Shown here piece by piece: positions 15,846 through 22,746 of a stretch of DNA of 47,616 nt; positions within the stretch are counted from its first letter, which is position 1, and each line of letters opens with the position of its first letter. The DNA lies in assembly GCA_018713165.1 (NCBI GenBank), contig DVFR01000001.1:1-47616 (forward strand). Reading direction: 5' to 3'. Position numbers and translations under genes: made by a program. The notes under the pieces are model-generated. The model did no database searches, was not told the origin of the DNA, and saw only the letters and a program-made list of their open reading frames with translations. The stretch is from Candidatus Coproplasma stercoravium. GTDB lineage: Bacteria > Bacillota > Clostridia > Christensenellales > Borkfalkiaceae.

Positions 15846-16298
15846 ATGAAAAAGACGATAACGGTGAACAGGCAGGCCTCGTTCGAGTACTTCATAGAGG
15901 AGAAGTTCGAGGCGGGAATAGCGCTCGAGGGGGCGGAAGTAAAATCTTTGAGAAATGGCAACTGCACGCTCAAAGACAGTTTTTGCTACCTTTCGGGCGG
16001 GGAAATTTTTATAAAAAACATGCACATCGCCGTTTACGACAAGGCGGGCGCGTTCAACTCGCACGATTCCAAGCGCGACAGAAAGCTGCTTCTCCACAAG
16101 TACGAAATCGCGCGCATTGCCGGCAAAGTGAACGCCAAGGGGATGACCGTGGTGCCGCTCTCGCTCTACTTCTCCGACGGGCTCGTAAAGGCGGAGATTG
16201 CGCTGTGCCGCGGCAAACAGACCTTTGACAAGAAGCGCGCCATAGCCGAAAAGGACAGAAAGCGCGAGATGGAGCGCGAGATTAAGAACTATAACTGA
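15846..16298 (+). CDS. smpB: SsrA-binding protein SmpB
   Basis: SmpB delivers tmRNA to stalled ribosomes. The 150-residue protein has the expected beta-barrel and basic tail: ASFEYFIEEKFEAGIALEGAE in outline, VKSLRNGNCTLKD, LLLHKYEI and the C-terminal helix KKRAIAEKDRKREMEREIK. I chose the ATG at 15846; an in-frame TTG lies 6 bases earlier. It is 45 bases after rnr and is probably transcribed both from rnr and from its own promoter. No tmRNA (ssrA) gene was seen in the window. Confidence 0.95.
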   Translation: MKKTITVNRQASFEYFIEEKFEAGIALEGAEVKSLRNGNCTLKDSFCYLSGGEIFIKNMHIAVYDKAGAFNSHDSKRDRKLLLHKYEIARIAGKVNAKGMTVVPLSLYFSDGLVKAEIALCRGKQTFDKKRAIAEKDRKREMEREIKNYN

Positions 16299-16353
16299 GC
16301 GCACGCGCCTGAAAATAGCGCGGCAGTACCGAAACGAGAGGAAAAACACACCG

Positions 16354-17265
16354 ATGCCTATAGTAATCGACAAGGAAATACCTGCTTTTAAAATTTTAAC
16401 GGGCGAGAGATGCTTCGTGATGGACAAAGAGAGGGCGCACTCGCAGGAGATTCGCCCCATAGAGATTGCCATTTTAAACCTTATGCCCACAAAGGAGACG
16501 ACGGAGACGCAGTTCATGCGCCTTTTATCCAACAGCCCGCTGCAGGTGAACATAACGCTGATAAAGACCTCCACCTACAAGAGCACGCACACCGAACAAC
16601 AGCACCTTGAGCGCTTTTATAAAAACTTCAGCGACATAAAGGGGCAGCGCTTCGACGGCATGATAGTCACGGGCGCGCCCGTGGAAAACATGGAGTTTGA
16701 AGAAGTTGCCTATTGGGACGAGCTTAAAGAGATACTCGACTGGACGGCGACGCACGTCACCTCCACCCTGTTCATATGCTGGGGCGCGCAGGCGGCGCTG
16801 CACTATTTTTACGGCATAAAAAAGCACCCCTTAAAGCAGAAATGCTTCGGCATATTTGCGCACCACCGCATACGCGGCGACCAGCCCGAACCGCTGATGA
16901 GGGGCATTTCGGACGAGTTCCACATGCCGCACTCCCGCCACACCGTCGTGTACGCAGAGGACATAAAGCACATAAAAGAACTTAAAATACTTGCATACTC
17001 CAAGCGCGCGGGCGCCTCTATCATAAAAAGCGACGACAACAGGCGCGTGTTCGTTATGGGGCACATGGAGTACGACCGCGACACGCTTAAAAACGAATAT
17101 GAGCGCGACAAGGCCAAGGGGCTCGACATTCAGCCGCCCGTAAACTATTTTACCGACTCCACCCACACCGCGGTTAAGATGAACTGGACCTCCACCGCCA
17201 ACCTGTTTTACATAAACTGGCTCAACTACTACGTATATCAGGTTACGCCCTACGAACTCAACTGA
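16354..17265 (+). CDS. metA: Homoserine O-acyltransferase MetA, predicted acetyl-CoA-specific
   Basis: It acylates homoserine at the start of methionine synthesis. The 303-residue protein is full length. The catalytic cysteine is Cys142 in FICWGAQAAL, and MGHMEYD provides the conserved His/Glu pair. Position 111 is Glu (TGAPVENMEF); published work on Bacillus cereus MetA shows that Glu here favours acetyl-CoA while Gly, as in E. coli, gives succinyl-CoA. This enzyme is therefore predicted to make O-acetylhomoserine. It lies 55 bases after smpB with a distant GAGAGG as SD and no visible promoter of its own. Confidence 0.93.
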   Translation: MPIVIDKEIPAFKILTGERCFVMDKERAHSQEIRPIEIAILNLMPTKETTETQFMRLLSNSPLQVNITLIKTSTYKSTHTEQQHLERFYKNFSDIKGQRFDGMIVTGAPVENMEFEEVAYWDELKEILDWTATHVTSTLFICWGAQAALHYFYGIKKHPLKQKCFGIFAHHRIRGDQPEPLMRGISDEFHMPHSRHTVVYAEDIKHIKELKILAYSKRAGASIIKSDDNRRVFVMGHMEYDRDTLKNEYERDKAKGLDIQPPVNYFTDSTHTAVKMNWTSTANLFYINWLNYYVYQVTPYELN

Positions 17266-17280
17266 ATCTGAAAAACATAA

Positions 17281-17317
17281 ATCCCCCGCGCCGCAAATTG
17301 CGGCGCGGGGGATTTTT
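17281..17317. terminator. Bidirectional terminator between metA and the protease gene
   Basis: ATCCCCCGCGCCGC and GCGGCGCGGGGGAT pair around AAATT. A T-run follows on the plus strand, and a U-rich stretch also follows on the minus strand, so it can end both converging transcripts. Confidence 0.9.
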
Positions 17318-17340
17318 AATTAAATTGAAAATTTTCCTTT

Positions 17341-17371
17341 AATTGACGCGGACATATGCCGCAACTATTGA
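17341..17371. repeat. Dispersed ATATGCCGCAA motif, site 3
   Basis: GCGGACATATGCCGCAACTATTG lies between the terminator and the 3' end of the protease gene. Its reverse complement shares CAATAGTTGCGGCATATG with the site at 34427-34450. Confidence 0.5.
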
Positions 17372-17384
17372 AATATTTCCGCTT

Positions 17385-18761
17385 TTAATCGGTCGTAATC
17401 GTGAAGTTTGAAGAGGTGAGCGTATAGGTGAAAGTGAGCGGCTCATCCTCCCCCGCGCGGTTTACGGTGAGCGTTACCGAGTCGCCTGAAACAGCGGCGA
17501 GAAGAACGTCGGTAACCGTGTACAGGCGGGTAATTTCAACGTCCTCCTTCACCTTTCCGTCGGCGGAGGTAAGCGATATGTTGGTGAGCATGTCACCCTC
17601 CTCAAGCGTGCCGCGGGCTACACTGTCGGAATTTACCGAACGGACGGTGATGAGCTCCTCCACGGAGACGAGGTTTGTGTCGTTATCGACCACGGCGGTC
17701 GAATCGCTCGCCTGCACGGTTATGCCGAGCACGGCGCGGCTTATATAGTGCGCCTCCTGACCCGTTTCTTCGTACGCGGCAATCATGTTCTGCGCAACCC
17801 TGCGCGCGACGGCCGCGGGAATGGCATAGCCCATATTGTCGACAGCGCTGCCCGACGACTTGGCGTTTACTATGCCTACCACCTCGCCCGATGAATTAAA
17901 CAATCCGCCGCCCGAGTTGCCGCCGTTTATGGCGGCGTCGGTGCGCATTACCCTGTATGTGAAGTCGTCGGAGGTGTCGTACGTAGTGTCGTACATGTCG
18001 ATAGAAATCTCCTCGCTCTCGCGGCTGACGACGCCCGTCGTTGCGGAGAGGCACTCGCCCTCGGGATTGCCTATGGCATACACCGTTTCGCCGACGGAGA
18101 TATTCTCCTCCGATGTCCACGTCGCGGCGACGGCGAGGCTGTTTTTAACGACGTCGCTCCCCTCCACTTTGAGCACGGCGATATCGTAAGTGAGCGACGC
18201 GCCGATTATCTGCGCAGAGATGGGATTGCCGCCCGTCATGTAGGCCTGACCGTTTTCGTACGTGACGCTGTATTCCGAGCCGTAGAGATAGAGCTCAATG
18301 TTGTCGCAGAAGCCGTCGCCCCGGCCGTCGCTGAGGTACACGACGTGCGCGTTGGTGACGACGTACATATCGCCCGCCTCCTTATCAACGTCGATTATAA
18401 CGCCCGCGCCTGCATACGTTTCGTCCTCATATGCGAGCGAAGGGGGGTCGCCCTGCGCCCTGAACGTGGAGAGAATGGACACCGACGAGAGGAGAGAGCG
18501 GTTGATTGCCGTCTTTAAAGAAGTAATCTCTTCGACCTCGCTGCCGGTATAGCCGAGGTATTCCTCTATAAAGTCGAGGAAGGAAAGCTCGGGCAGCCCT
18601 TCCTCAACCCTTGCGGCGTTGGTAGCCTCGTAAATTTCGTAGATGGAAACGTCCTGTCCGTCGCGGCCGTAAGTCGCGCTGGTGCAGCCCGCAAACAGGG
18701 AAACGAATGCGACGGCCGCAGCGGCGCACGCCGCCGCCATGCACTTTGCAATTTTTTTCAT
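17385..18761 (-). CDS. HtrA/DegP-like serine protease, lipoprotein
   Basis: The 458-residue protein starts with a signal peptide and lipobox (LFAGC, Cys26), so it is probably anchored to the outer face of the membrane. A linker domain of about 85 residues follows. The trypsin-like domain has His139 in TNAHVV, Asp193 in YDIAVLKV and Ser283 in NGGNSGGGLFN. A C-terminal PDZ-like domain (about 345-455) carries RAVLGITV and EEGDMLTNI. HtrA enzymes degrade or refold misfolded exported proteins. Unlike typical HtrA of Bacillota it is lipid-anchored rather than held by a transmembrane helix. AAGGAAAG lies shortly before the ATG. Confidence 0.9.
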   Translation of the reverse strand: MKKIAKCMAAACAAAAVAFVSLFAGCTSATYGRDGQDVSIYEIYEATNAARVEEGLPELSFLDFIEEYLGYTGSEVEEITSLKTAINRSLLSSVSILSTFRAQGDPPSLAYEDETYAGAGVIIDVDKEAGDMYVVTNAHVVYLSDGRGDGFCDNIELYLYGSEYSVTYENGQAYMTGGNPISAQIIGASLTYDIAVLKVEGSDVVKNSLAVAATWTSEENISVGETVYAIGNPEGECLSATTGVVSRESEEISIDMYDTTYDTSDDFTYRVMRTDAAINGGNSGGGLFNSSGEVVGIVNAKSSGSAVDNMGYAIPAAVARRVAQNMIAAYEETGQEAHYISRAVLGITVQASDSTAVVDNDTNLVSVEELITVRSVNSDSVARGTLEEGDMLTNISLTSADGKVKEDVEITRLYTVTDVLLAAVSGDSVTLTVNRAGEDEPLTFTYTLTSSNFTITTD

Positions 18762-18841
18762 TTAACTTTCCTTAATTGTTTGATTTTCGCGGCGATTAAG
18801 CACCGCTGTTCTATTATTGACGGCTTTACCGCAATATTATG

Positions 18842-18886
18842 CAAATAAAACGCGGCGTTTTGCCGCTTACTGCGGCAAAACGCCGC
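18842..18886 (-). terminator. Terminator after the UDPGP gene
   Basis: GCGGCGTTTTGCCGC and GCGGCAAAACGCCGC form a perfect 15-bp stem. On the minus strand it is followed by GTTTTATTTG. Confidence 0.88.
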
Positions 18887-18892
18887 AAACAG

Positions 18893-20113
18893 TTAAAGTT
18901 TTACGCCGTTTTTTATAAGAAGCGCGCGCGCAGTTTCAACGCTGTCGACCCCCGTCCTGTTTTTAACGGGCGCAAACTCCTTTTCGCGCTCGACCTCCAC
19001 CGCAAGGCAGCTCTCCATGAGCTTTATCATGTCGAGAACGAGAAGTTCGAACTTATACCCGTTGGGCTGTTCGGGGTTTACGGGCACGCCGTTTTCGATA
19101 TGCGGAATCTTTTTTAAAGAGTGGTGCACGGGGAGCTTTTTTTGCAAAGTTTTGTTTAAAAGCTCCACTTTGAAGAGATAATTGAGCGTGACGCCGTAGG
19201 CAAATTTAAGTTCGCCGTCGGGGCGGCGCAGAGCCGCAATCTCGGGCGGCATTTCGTAGTACTCGACTATTGCGGGGGAGCCGTCCTCCATGCAGAGCAC
19301 GCCCACCTTTTCTTCGGGCGAGACCTTTTTTACCACCTTTGCCGAGCAGTTGCAGCCGCTTTTAAGCGTGGCGCCGATAAATACGGGGTCGCATATGCGC
19401 TGGAGAACGTTATCCACGCTGTAAACGTTGAGCCACTCTATCCCCTCGCGCGCGAGCACCTCGCCAAGTCCGCTCTTTATGAGCGAGGAATACCAGCCGC
19501 CGTTGCCGTTGGGCGACGCCGAAATCTTCCACCTGCTCTCCATAAGCAGTTTGCCGCGCACGTCGCAGGTGGGAGCCATCTCCTGAACGAAGAAATGAAT
19601 TTTGTCTTCGGGATAGCCGAAGTAATTTTTTTCTTTGAAAAATGCGACCGTTTTTTCGTTGTTCACGTCGCTCGTCATGACGAAGATATGAAAATATACG
19701 CCCGCTTTGTCGGTCACCTGTTTTATGTTGGCAAACTGGCAGGCAAAGATTGAAAGCTCGCGCGAGGTGCCCATATTGAACATGCCCTTGGGGTTGTCGC
19801 TGCCGAGGCGGGTGCCCTGGCCGCCCGCAAGGAGCACAGCCGCAACTTTGCCCGCGCGGAGAGCTTTGATTCCCTCCGCCTCATACTCCTCCCTGCCGCG
19901 CTCGACGTCGGCGCAGGAAAGAGCGGGCACGGGCGAAAGTTCTCCTATTTTGCGGGCGCCCGCGGCGCCAAAAACCTTGTAATCGGAAAAATTAATGCCC
20001 TCTATCTGCTTTAAAAGCGCCGCCTGCTGCTGCGCCGTGAGTTCGTCGTAGTATTGAAGGAGGTGCTCCTGGCCGTGTTCTTTAAGGAGCATCGAAGCTT
20101 CGGTATAATTCAT
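18893..20113 (-). CDS. UDPGP-family uridylyltransferase (UDP-sugar pyrophosphorylase)
   Basis: The 406-residue protein belongs to the eukaryote-like UDPGP family (UAP1/UGP type), which makes UDP-sugars from UTP and a sugar 1-phosphate. Seen are the nucleotide-binding loop LLAGGQGTRLGSDNPKG, the NGNGGWYSSL motif, YSVDNVL and a late conserved lysine region HSLKKIPH. The likely product is UDP-GlcNAc or UDP-hexose, which cannot be separated here. I chose the ATG at 20113, preceded by GGGGAG at a good distance; the upstream in-frame ATG at 20134 would place that SD inside the gene. It stands alone, convergent with nothing on its 3' side but its terminator. Confidence 0.88.
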   Translation of the reverse strand: MNYTEASMLLKEHGQEHLLQYYDELTAQQQAALLKQIEGINFSDYKVFGAAGARKIGELSPVPALSCADVERGREEYEAEGIKALRAGKVAAVLLAGGQGTRLGSDNPKGMFNMGTSRELSIFACQFANIKQVTDKAGVYFHIFVMTSDVNNEKTVAFFKEKNYFGYPEDKIHFFVQEMAPTCDVRGKLLMESRWKISASPNGNGGWYSSLIKSGLGEVLAREGIEWLNVYSVDNVLQRICDPVFIGATLKSGCNCSAKVVKKVSPEEKVGVLCMEDGSPAIVEYYEMPPEIAALRRPDGELKFAYGVTLNYLFKVELLNKTLQKKLPVHHSLKKIPHIENGVPVNPEQPNGYKFELLVLDMIKLMESCLAVEVEREKEFAPVKNRTGVDSVETARALLIKNGVKL

Positions 20114-20221
20114 TTTAATTTTTCTCCCCTGCATACGGGTATTTTATGCCCCGTATGCTGCATTTAATTATATAGTATCGTAAAAAATATGTCAAGTGGC
20201 TGTTAAATTTGCCGCAAGATA

Positions 20222-20250
20222 TTGAAAAATCTGAAATTATGCTTTATAAT
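20222..20250 (+). promoter_or_regulatory. Promoter of the Nudix gene
   Basis: TTGAAA, a 17-base spacer and TATAAT. It drives a leader of about 175 bases. Confidence 0.82.
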
Positions 20251-20256
20251 AAATAT

Positions 20257-20419
20257 GTGTATTCAAATTATTATACTGCAAGGGAGTAACGCGAACCCTG
20301 TTTAATGCGGGGATATCGCGGCACCTTACAGTATTCGCTCCGCGCCTTGCCGCACGCACTTACCTTTGCCCTTTCGCGGCGGAAGACGCGCTGTATATAC
20401 ATAGTCAGGCAGACAATCT
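20257..20419 (+). ncRNA. Candidate structured leader RNA (no family assigned)
   Basis: Two domains can be drawn. Domain 1: TACTG-C-AAGG (20274-20283) pairs with CCTT-A-CAGTA (20324-20333); inside are the unpaired GGAGTAA and the stem CGCGA/TCGCG (20290-20294 with 20316-20320) capped by CCC/GGG. Domain 2: CGCG (20341-20344) with CGCG (20387-20390), and GCCGC (20349-20353) with GCGGC (20376-20380). It sits between a strong promoter and a strong SD. GGGAGTA recalls the yybP-ykoY manganese riboswitch, but the rest of that consensus is not convincing. No terminator stem was found, so any control may act on translation. Confidence 0.45.
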
Positions 20420-20432
20420 AAGGAGGATAAAA

Positions 20433-20930
20433 ATGTATTGCACAGAATGCGGGGAAAAACTTACCCTTATGTTCAACCACAGGGAAGGGCTCGTGCCCTT
20501 CTGCAAAAAATGCAACCAGTACCGCTTCCCCCAGTTCGCCACCGCGGTGAGCATGGTGGTCACCAACAGAAGCAAAGACAAAATTCTGCTCGCGAAGCAC
20601 AAGGAGCAGAGCGACTATATTCTGTTCGCGGGCTACGTTAAAAAGGGCGAAACGGCCGAAAAGGCTGTCACGCGCGAATTCAAGGAAGAGACGCAGCTCA
20701 ACACCGTAAAGTATAAATTTATGAGCTCTCGCTACCATGAGCCGAGAAACGTGCTCATGCTCAATTTCCTCGCCATGGCCGAAAACGGCGAACCCGCCAT
20801 CGACGAAGAGGAGATTGACGAGGTGAGATGGTTCACTTTCGACGAGGCGCTCGGCGCGGTGAGAAAGGACAGCACCGCCGAATTCTTTTTGAAAAACGCC
20901 ATAGCGGAGCTAAAAAAGAACGCTTTCTGA
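20433..20930 (+). CDS. Nudix hydrolase with N-terminal zinc ribbon
   Basis: The 165-residue protein has a zinc ribbon (CTEC and CKKC near residues 3-27) joined to a Nudix domain with a full Nudix box, GYVKKGETAEKAVTREFKEE (about 67-86). The layout resembles NudC, the NADH pyrophosphatase and RNA NAD-decapping enzyme, but the NudC hallmark SQPWPFPxS is replaced by SSRYHEPRNVLML, so another nucleoside diphosphate substrate is likely. AAGGAGG precedes the ATG by 6 bases, a very strong SD. The long structured leader suggests regulated expression. Confidence 0.88.
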   Translation: MYCTECGEKLTLMFNHREGLVPFCKKCNQYRFPQFATAVSMVVTNRSKDKILLAKHKEQSDYILFAGYVKKGETAEKAVTREFKEETQLNTVKYKFMSSRYHEPRNVLMLNFLAMAENGEPAIDEEEIDEVRWFTFDEALGAVRKDSTAEFFLKNAIAELKKNAF

Positions 20931-20982
20931 GCGGACATACGAAATTTCTTTTTTGCGCCGCAAATTTTGTCACAGGGGATAT

Positions 20983-22236
20983 ATGATGAAAAAAACGGGT
21001 GCCGCGGCACGGGTCGCGGTAATGCTTGTCGCACTTGCCGCAATCGCTGCGTCGGCTTTCGGCGGGGCGCTCGCCGCATTTGCCGATACGGGCGGTAATG
21101 CAGGCGGCGCGGCAGTTTACGCCGCCGCGGGGAACGAGGGCTGGTACGCGCTCATAAGTTCGGGCGCGCTGCTTTTTGCGATGATAGCGGTAAAGCTTAT
21201 CTTCTTTAACAGGCACCGCCTTAAAATCAAGGCGGGACTTAAAGCCGCCGACGACATGGACCCCCTGCTCGTCGGCAAACTCATCGACAACAAGGCGCAC
21301 GACACCGACCTCGCGGCGCTCATATTTTATTGGGCGAACGGCGGATATATAAAGCTCGACATGAGCGGGAAAAAACCGGTCGTCACAAAACTCAAAAATC
21401 TGCCCGCCATGTCGCCCGAATACGAACTCAAACTGTTCTACGGCATATTCAGGCGCAGAAACCACTTTGTGTTCGAGGGCGAAAGTCTGTTTTCGGTGGC
21501 GGGCGGCGTTAAAAAATCGACCGACGAGAGGGCGCGCGGCTCGTTTTACAGTGCGAGCATAGGAGTTTCGGTGCTGTTTGCATTGCTGTTCGGGCTGACT
21601 TTGGGGCTTTACCCTATGCTGTACGCCATGTTCGGCGAAAAAGGAAGTTATTCCGAGCTGACGGGATTCGTGTTCCTCATTCCCGCGCTCATCGCCTACG
21701 GGCTTTCTGAGACGCTTTTATACAACAGGTTCAAATTCGGCAGGCGCGGTAAGGCGCTGTACGGCGCGGCGATATTTTTGCTCTGCGCGGGCGGAACTGC
21801 CGTTTACGCCGTCGTGATACCCGATTACATACTCGCGCTCGCGCCGAGAATATTTATAGGTTTTATCGGAATGTTCGGCTCCTCCGCCTCCTCCTGCCTC
21901 ATCGAGCGGACGGAGAACTATAACGGGAAGCTGGGCGAAATACTCAGCCTGCGGGCGTTTATTTTAAGCGCCACCGAACCGGACATGCGCGACTATATGA
22001 GGAGCGACCCCGACATATTCATAAAGATATACCCCTATGCGTACGTTCTCAATCTTGGCGAAAGATGGGCAGAGAATTTTACGAACACCAAGCTTAAAGC
22101 GCCCGAATGGTGCGAACGCGCGGGGGAAACTTTGCAGGGTGCGGGAGAGCTGGTCGGCGCGATGGACAACGCCATGACAAAGATAGCCGCGTCGTTCGTT
22201 GCACGCCCCGCCCACGAAAAACCCGAACAAGACTGA
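20983..22236 (+). CDS. DUF2207-like membrane protein, short form
   Basis: The 417-residue protein has a signal-peptide-like N-terminus (VAVMLVALAAIAASAFGGALAAFA in outline), a membrane segment near 55-75, a cytoplasmic winged-helix-like region with DPLLVGKLIDNKAHDTDLAA and FYWANGGYIKLD typical of DUF2207, then four or more hydrophobic helices (about 190-320) and a soluble tail. Standard DUF2207 proteins carry a large extracytoplasmic beta domain between the signal peptide and the first helix; here only about 25 residues remain. Function is unknown. Two adjacent ATGs (20983, 20986) follow AGGGG; either may be used. It lies 52 bases after the Nudix gene, probably in one transcript. Confidence 0.75.
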   Translation: MMKKTGAAARVAVMLVALAAIAASAFGGALAAFADTGGNAGGAAVYAAAGNEGWYALISSGALLFAMIAVKLIFFNRHRLKIKAGLKAADDMDPLLVGKLIDNKAHDTDLAALIFYWANGGYIKLDMSGKKPVVTKLKNLPAMSPEYELKLFYGIFRRRNHFVFEGESLFSVAGGVKKSTDERARGSFYSASIGVSVLFALLFGLTLGLYPMLYAMFGEKGSYSELTGFVFLIPALIAYGLSETLLYNRFKFGRRGKALYGAAIFLLCAGGTAVYAVVIPDYILALAPRIFIGFIGMFGSSASSCLIERTENYNGKLGEILSLRAFILSATEPDMRDYMRSDPDIFIKIYPYAYVLNLGERWAENFTNTKLKAPEWCERAGETLQGAGELVGAMDNAMTKIAASFVARPAHEKPEQD

Positions 22237-22297
22237 AACACACAGCGAAAGTTCATACAATATAATTGAAAACAGCAACCGGCAAGGTCTATATTTT

Positions 22298-22341
22298 AAA
22301 ACAGCCGCGGCGCGCAAATTTTGCGCGCCGCGGCTGTTTTT
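22298..22341 (+). terminator. Terminator at the left edge of the AT-rich cassette
   Basis: AAAACAGCCGCGGCGCGCAA and TTGCGCGCCGCGGCTGTTTT form a perfect 20-bp stem around ATT, usable from both strands. Confidence 0.93.
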
Positions 22342-22746
22342 ATGCCCGTTTTATGCCCCGGATATTCTTATACCTCCTCTTTCTTTGCTGTCTGCCCCAT
22401 AAAGATTTCTTCATTTGCCCATACTAATACCGTCTTATGCCGTCAAAGTTAACGCTTGCGCCGCTTATATAATCGCGTCGTTCATATAATCGTGCCCCGC
22501 CTCCCCGCCCGGCCGTAACCCGCACAAAACCGCCTATTCAATAAAAGCCGACATTTTTTGGAATAATTTCACCAATACCATTGCAAAAAATCTGTACATA
22601 TGTTAGAATAGGCTTGTGTATATTTTATAAAAGCGTTAATAAATCAGGTTCACTTTTAATAAGCTTATATTCTAGTAAATATATATATTATTTAGAATAT
22701 TGAATTGATTCCTAAAAGTTAACGCATTTACTTGGGGAGGAGTTAT
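22342..22746. other. 405-bp gene-free stretch ahead of the glycan cassette
   Basis: The first half (to about 22550) has no recognisable gene. Base composition then drops sharply to AT-rich. The 11-mer AAAGTTAACGC occurs at 22445-22455 and 22715-22725, framing the composition change. A promoter is given separately. Confidence 0.6.
22581..22609 (+). promoter_or_regulatory. Promoter of the glycan cassette
   Basis: TTGCAA, a 17-base spacer and TAGAAT, with a leader of about 130 AT-rich bases to the first ATG. Confidence 0.6.

Noticed and set aside
20257-20419. yybP-ykoY manganese riboswitch
   Set aside because: Only GGGAGTA fits; the second conserved loop of that family could not be found, so I report an unassigned structured leader.
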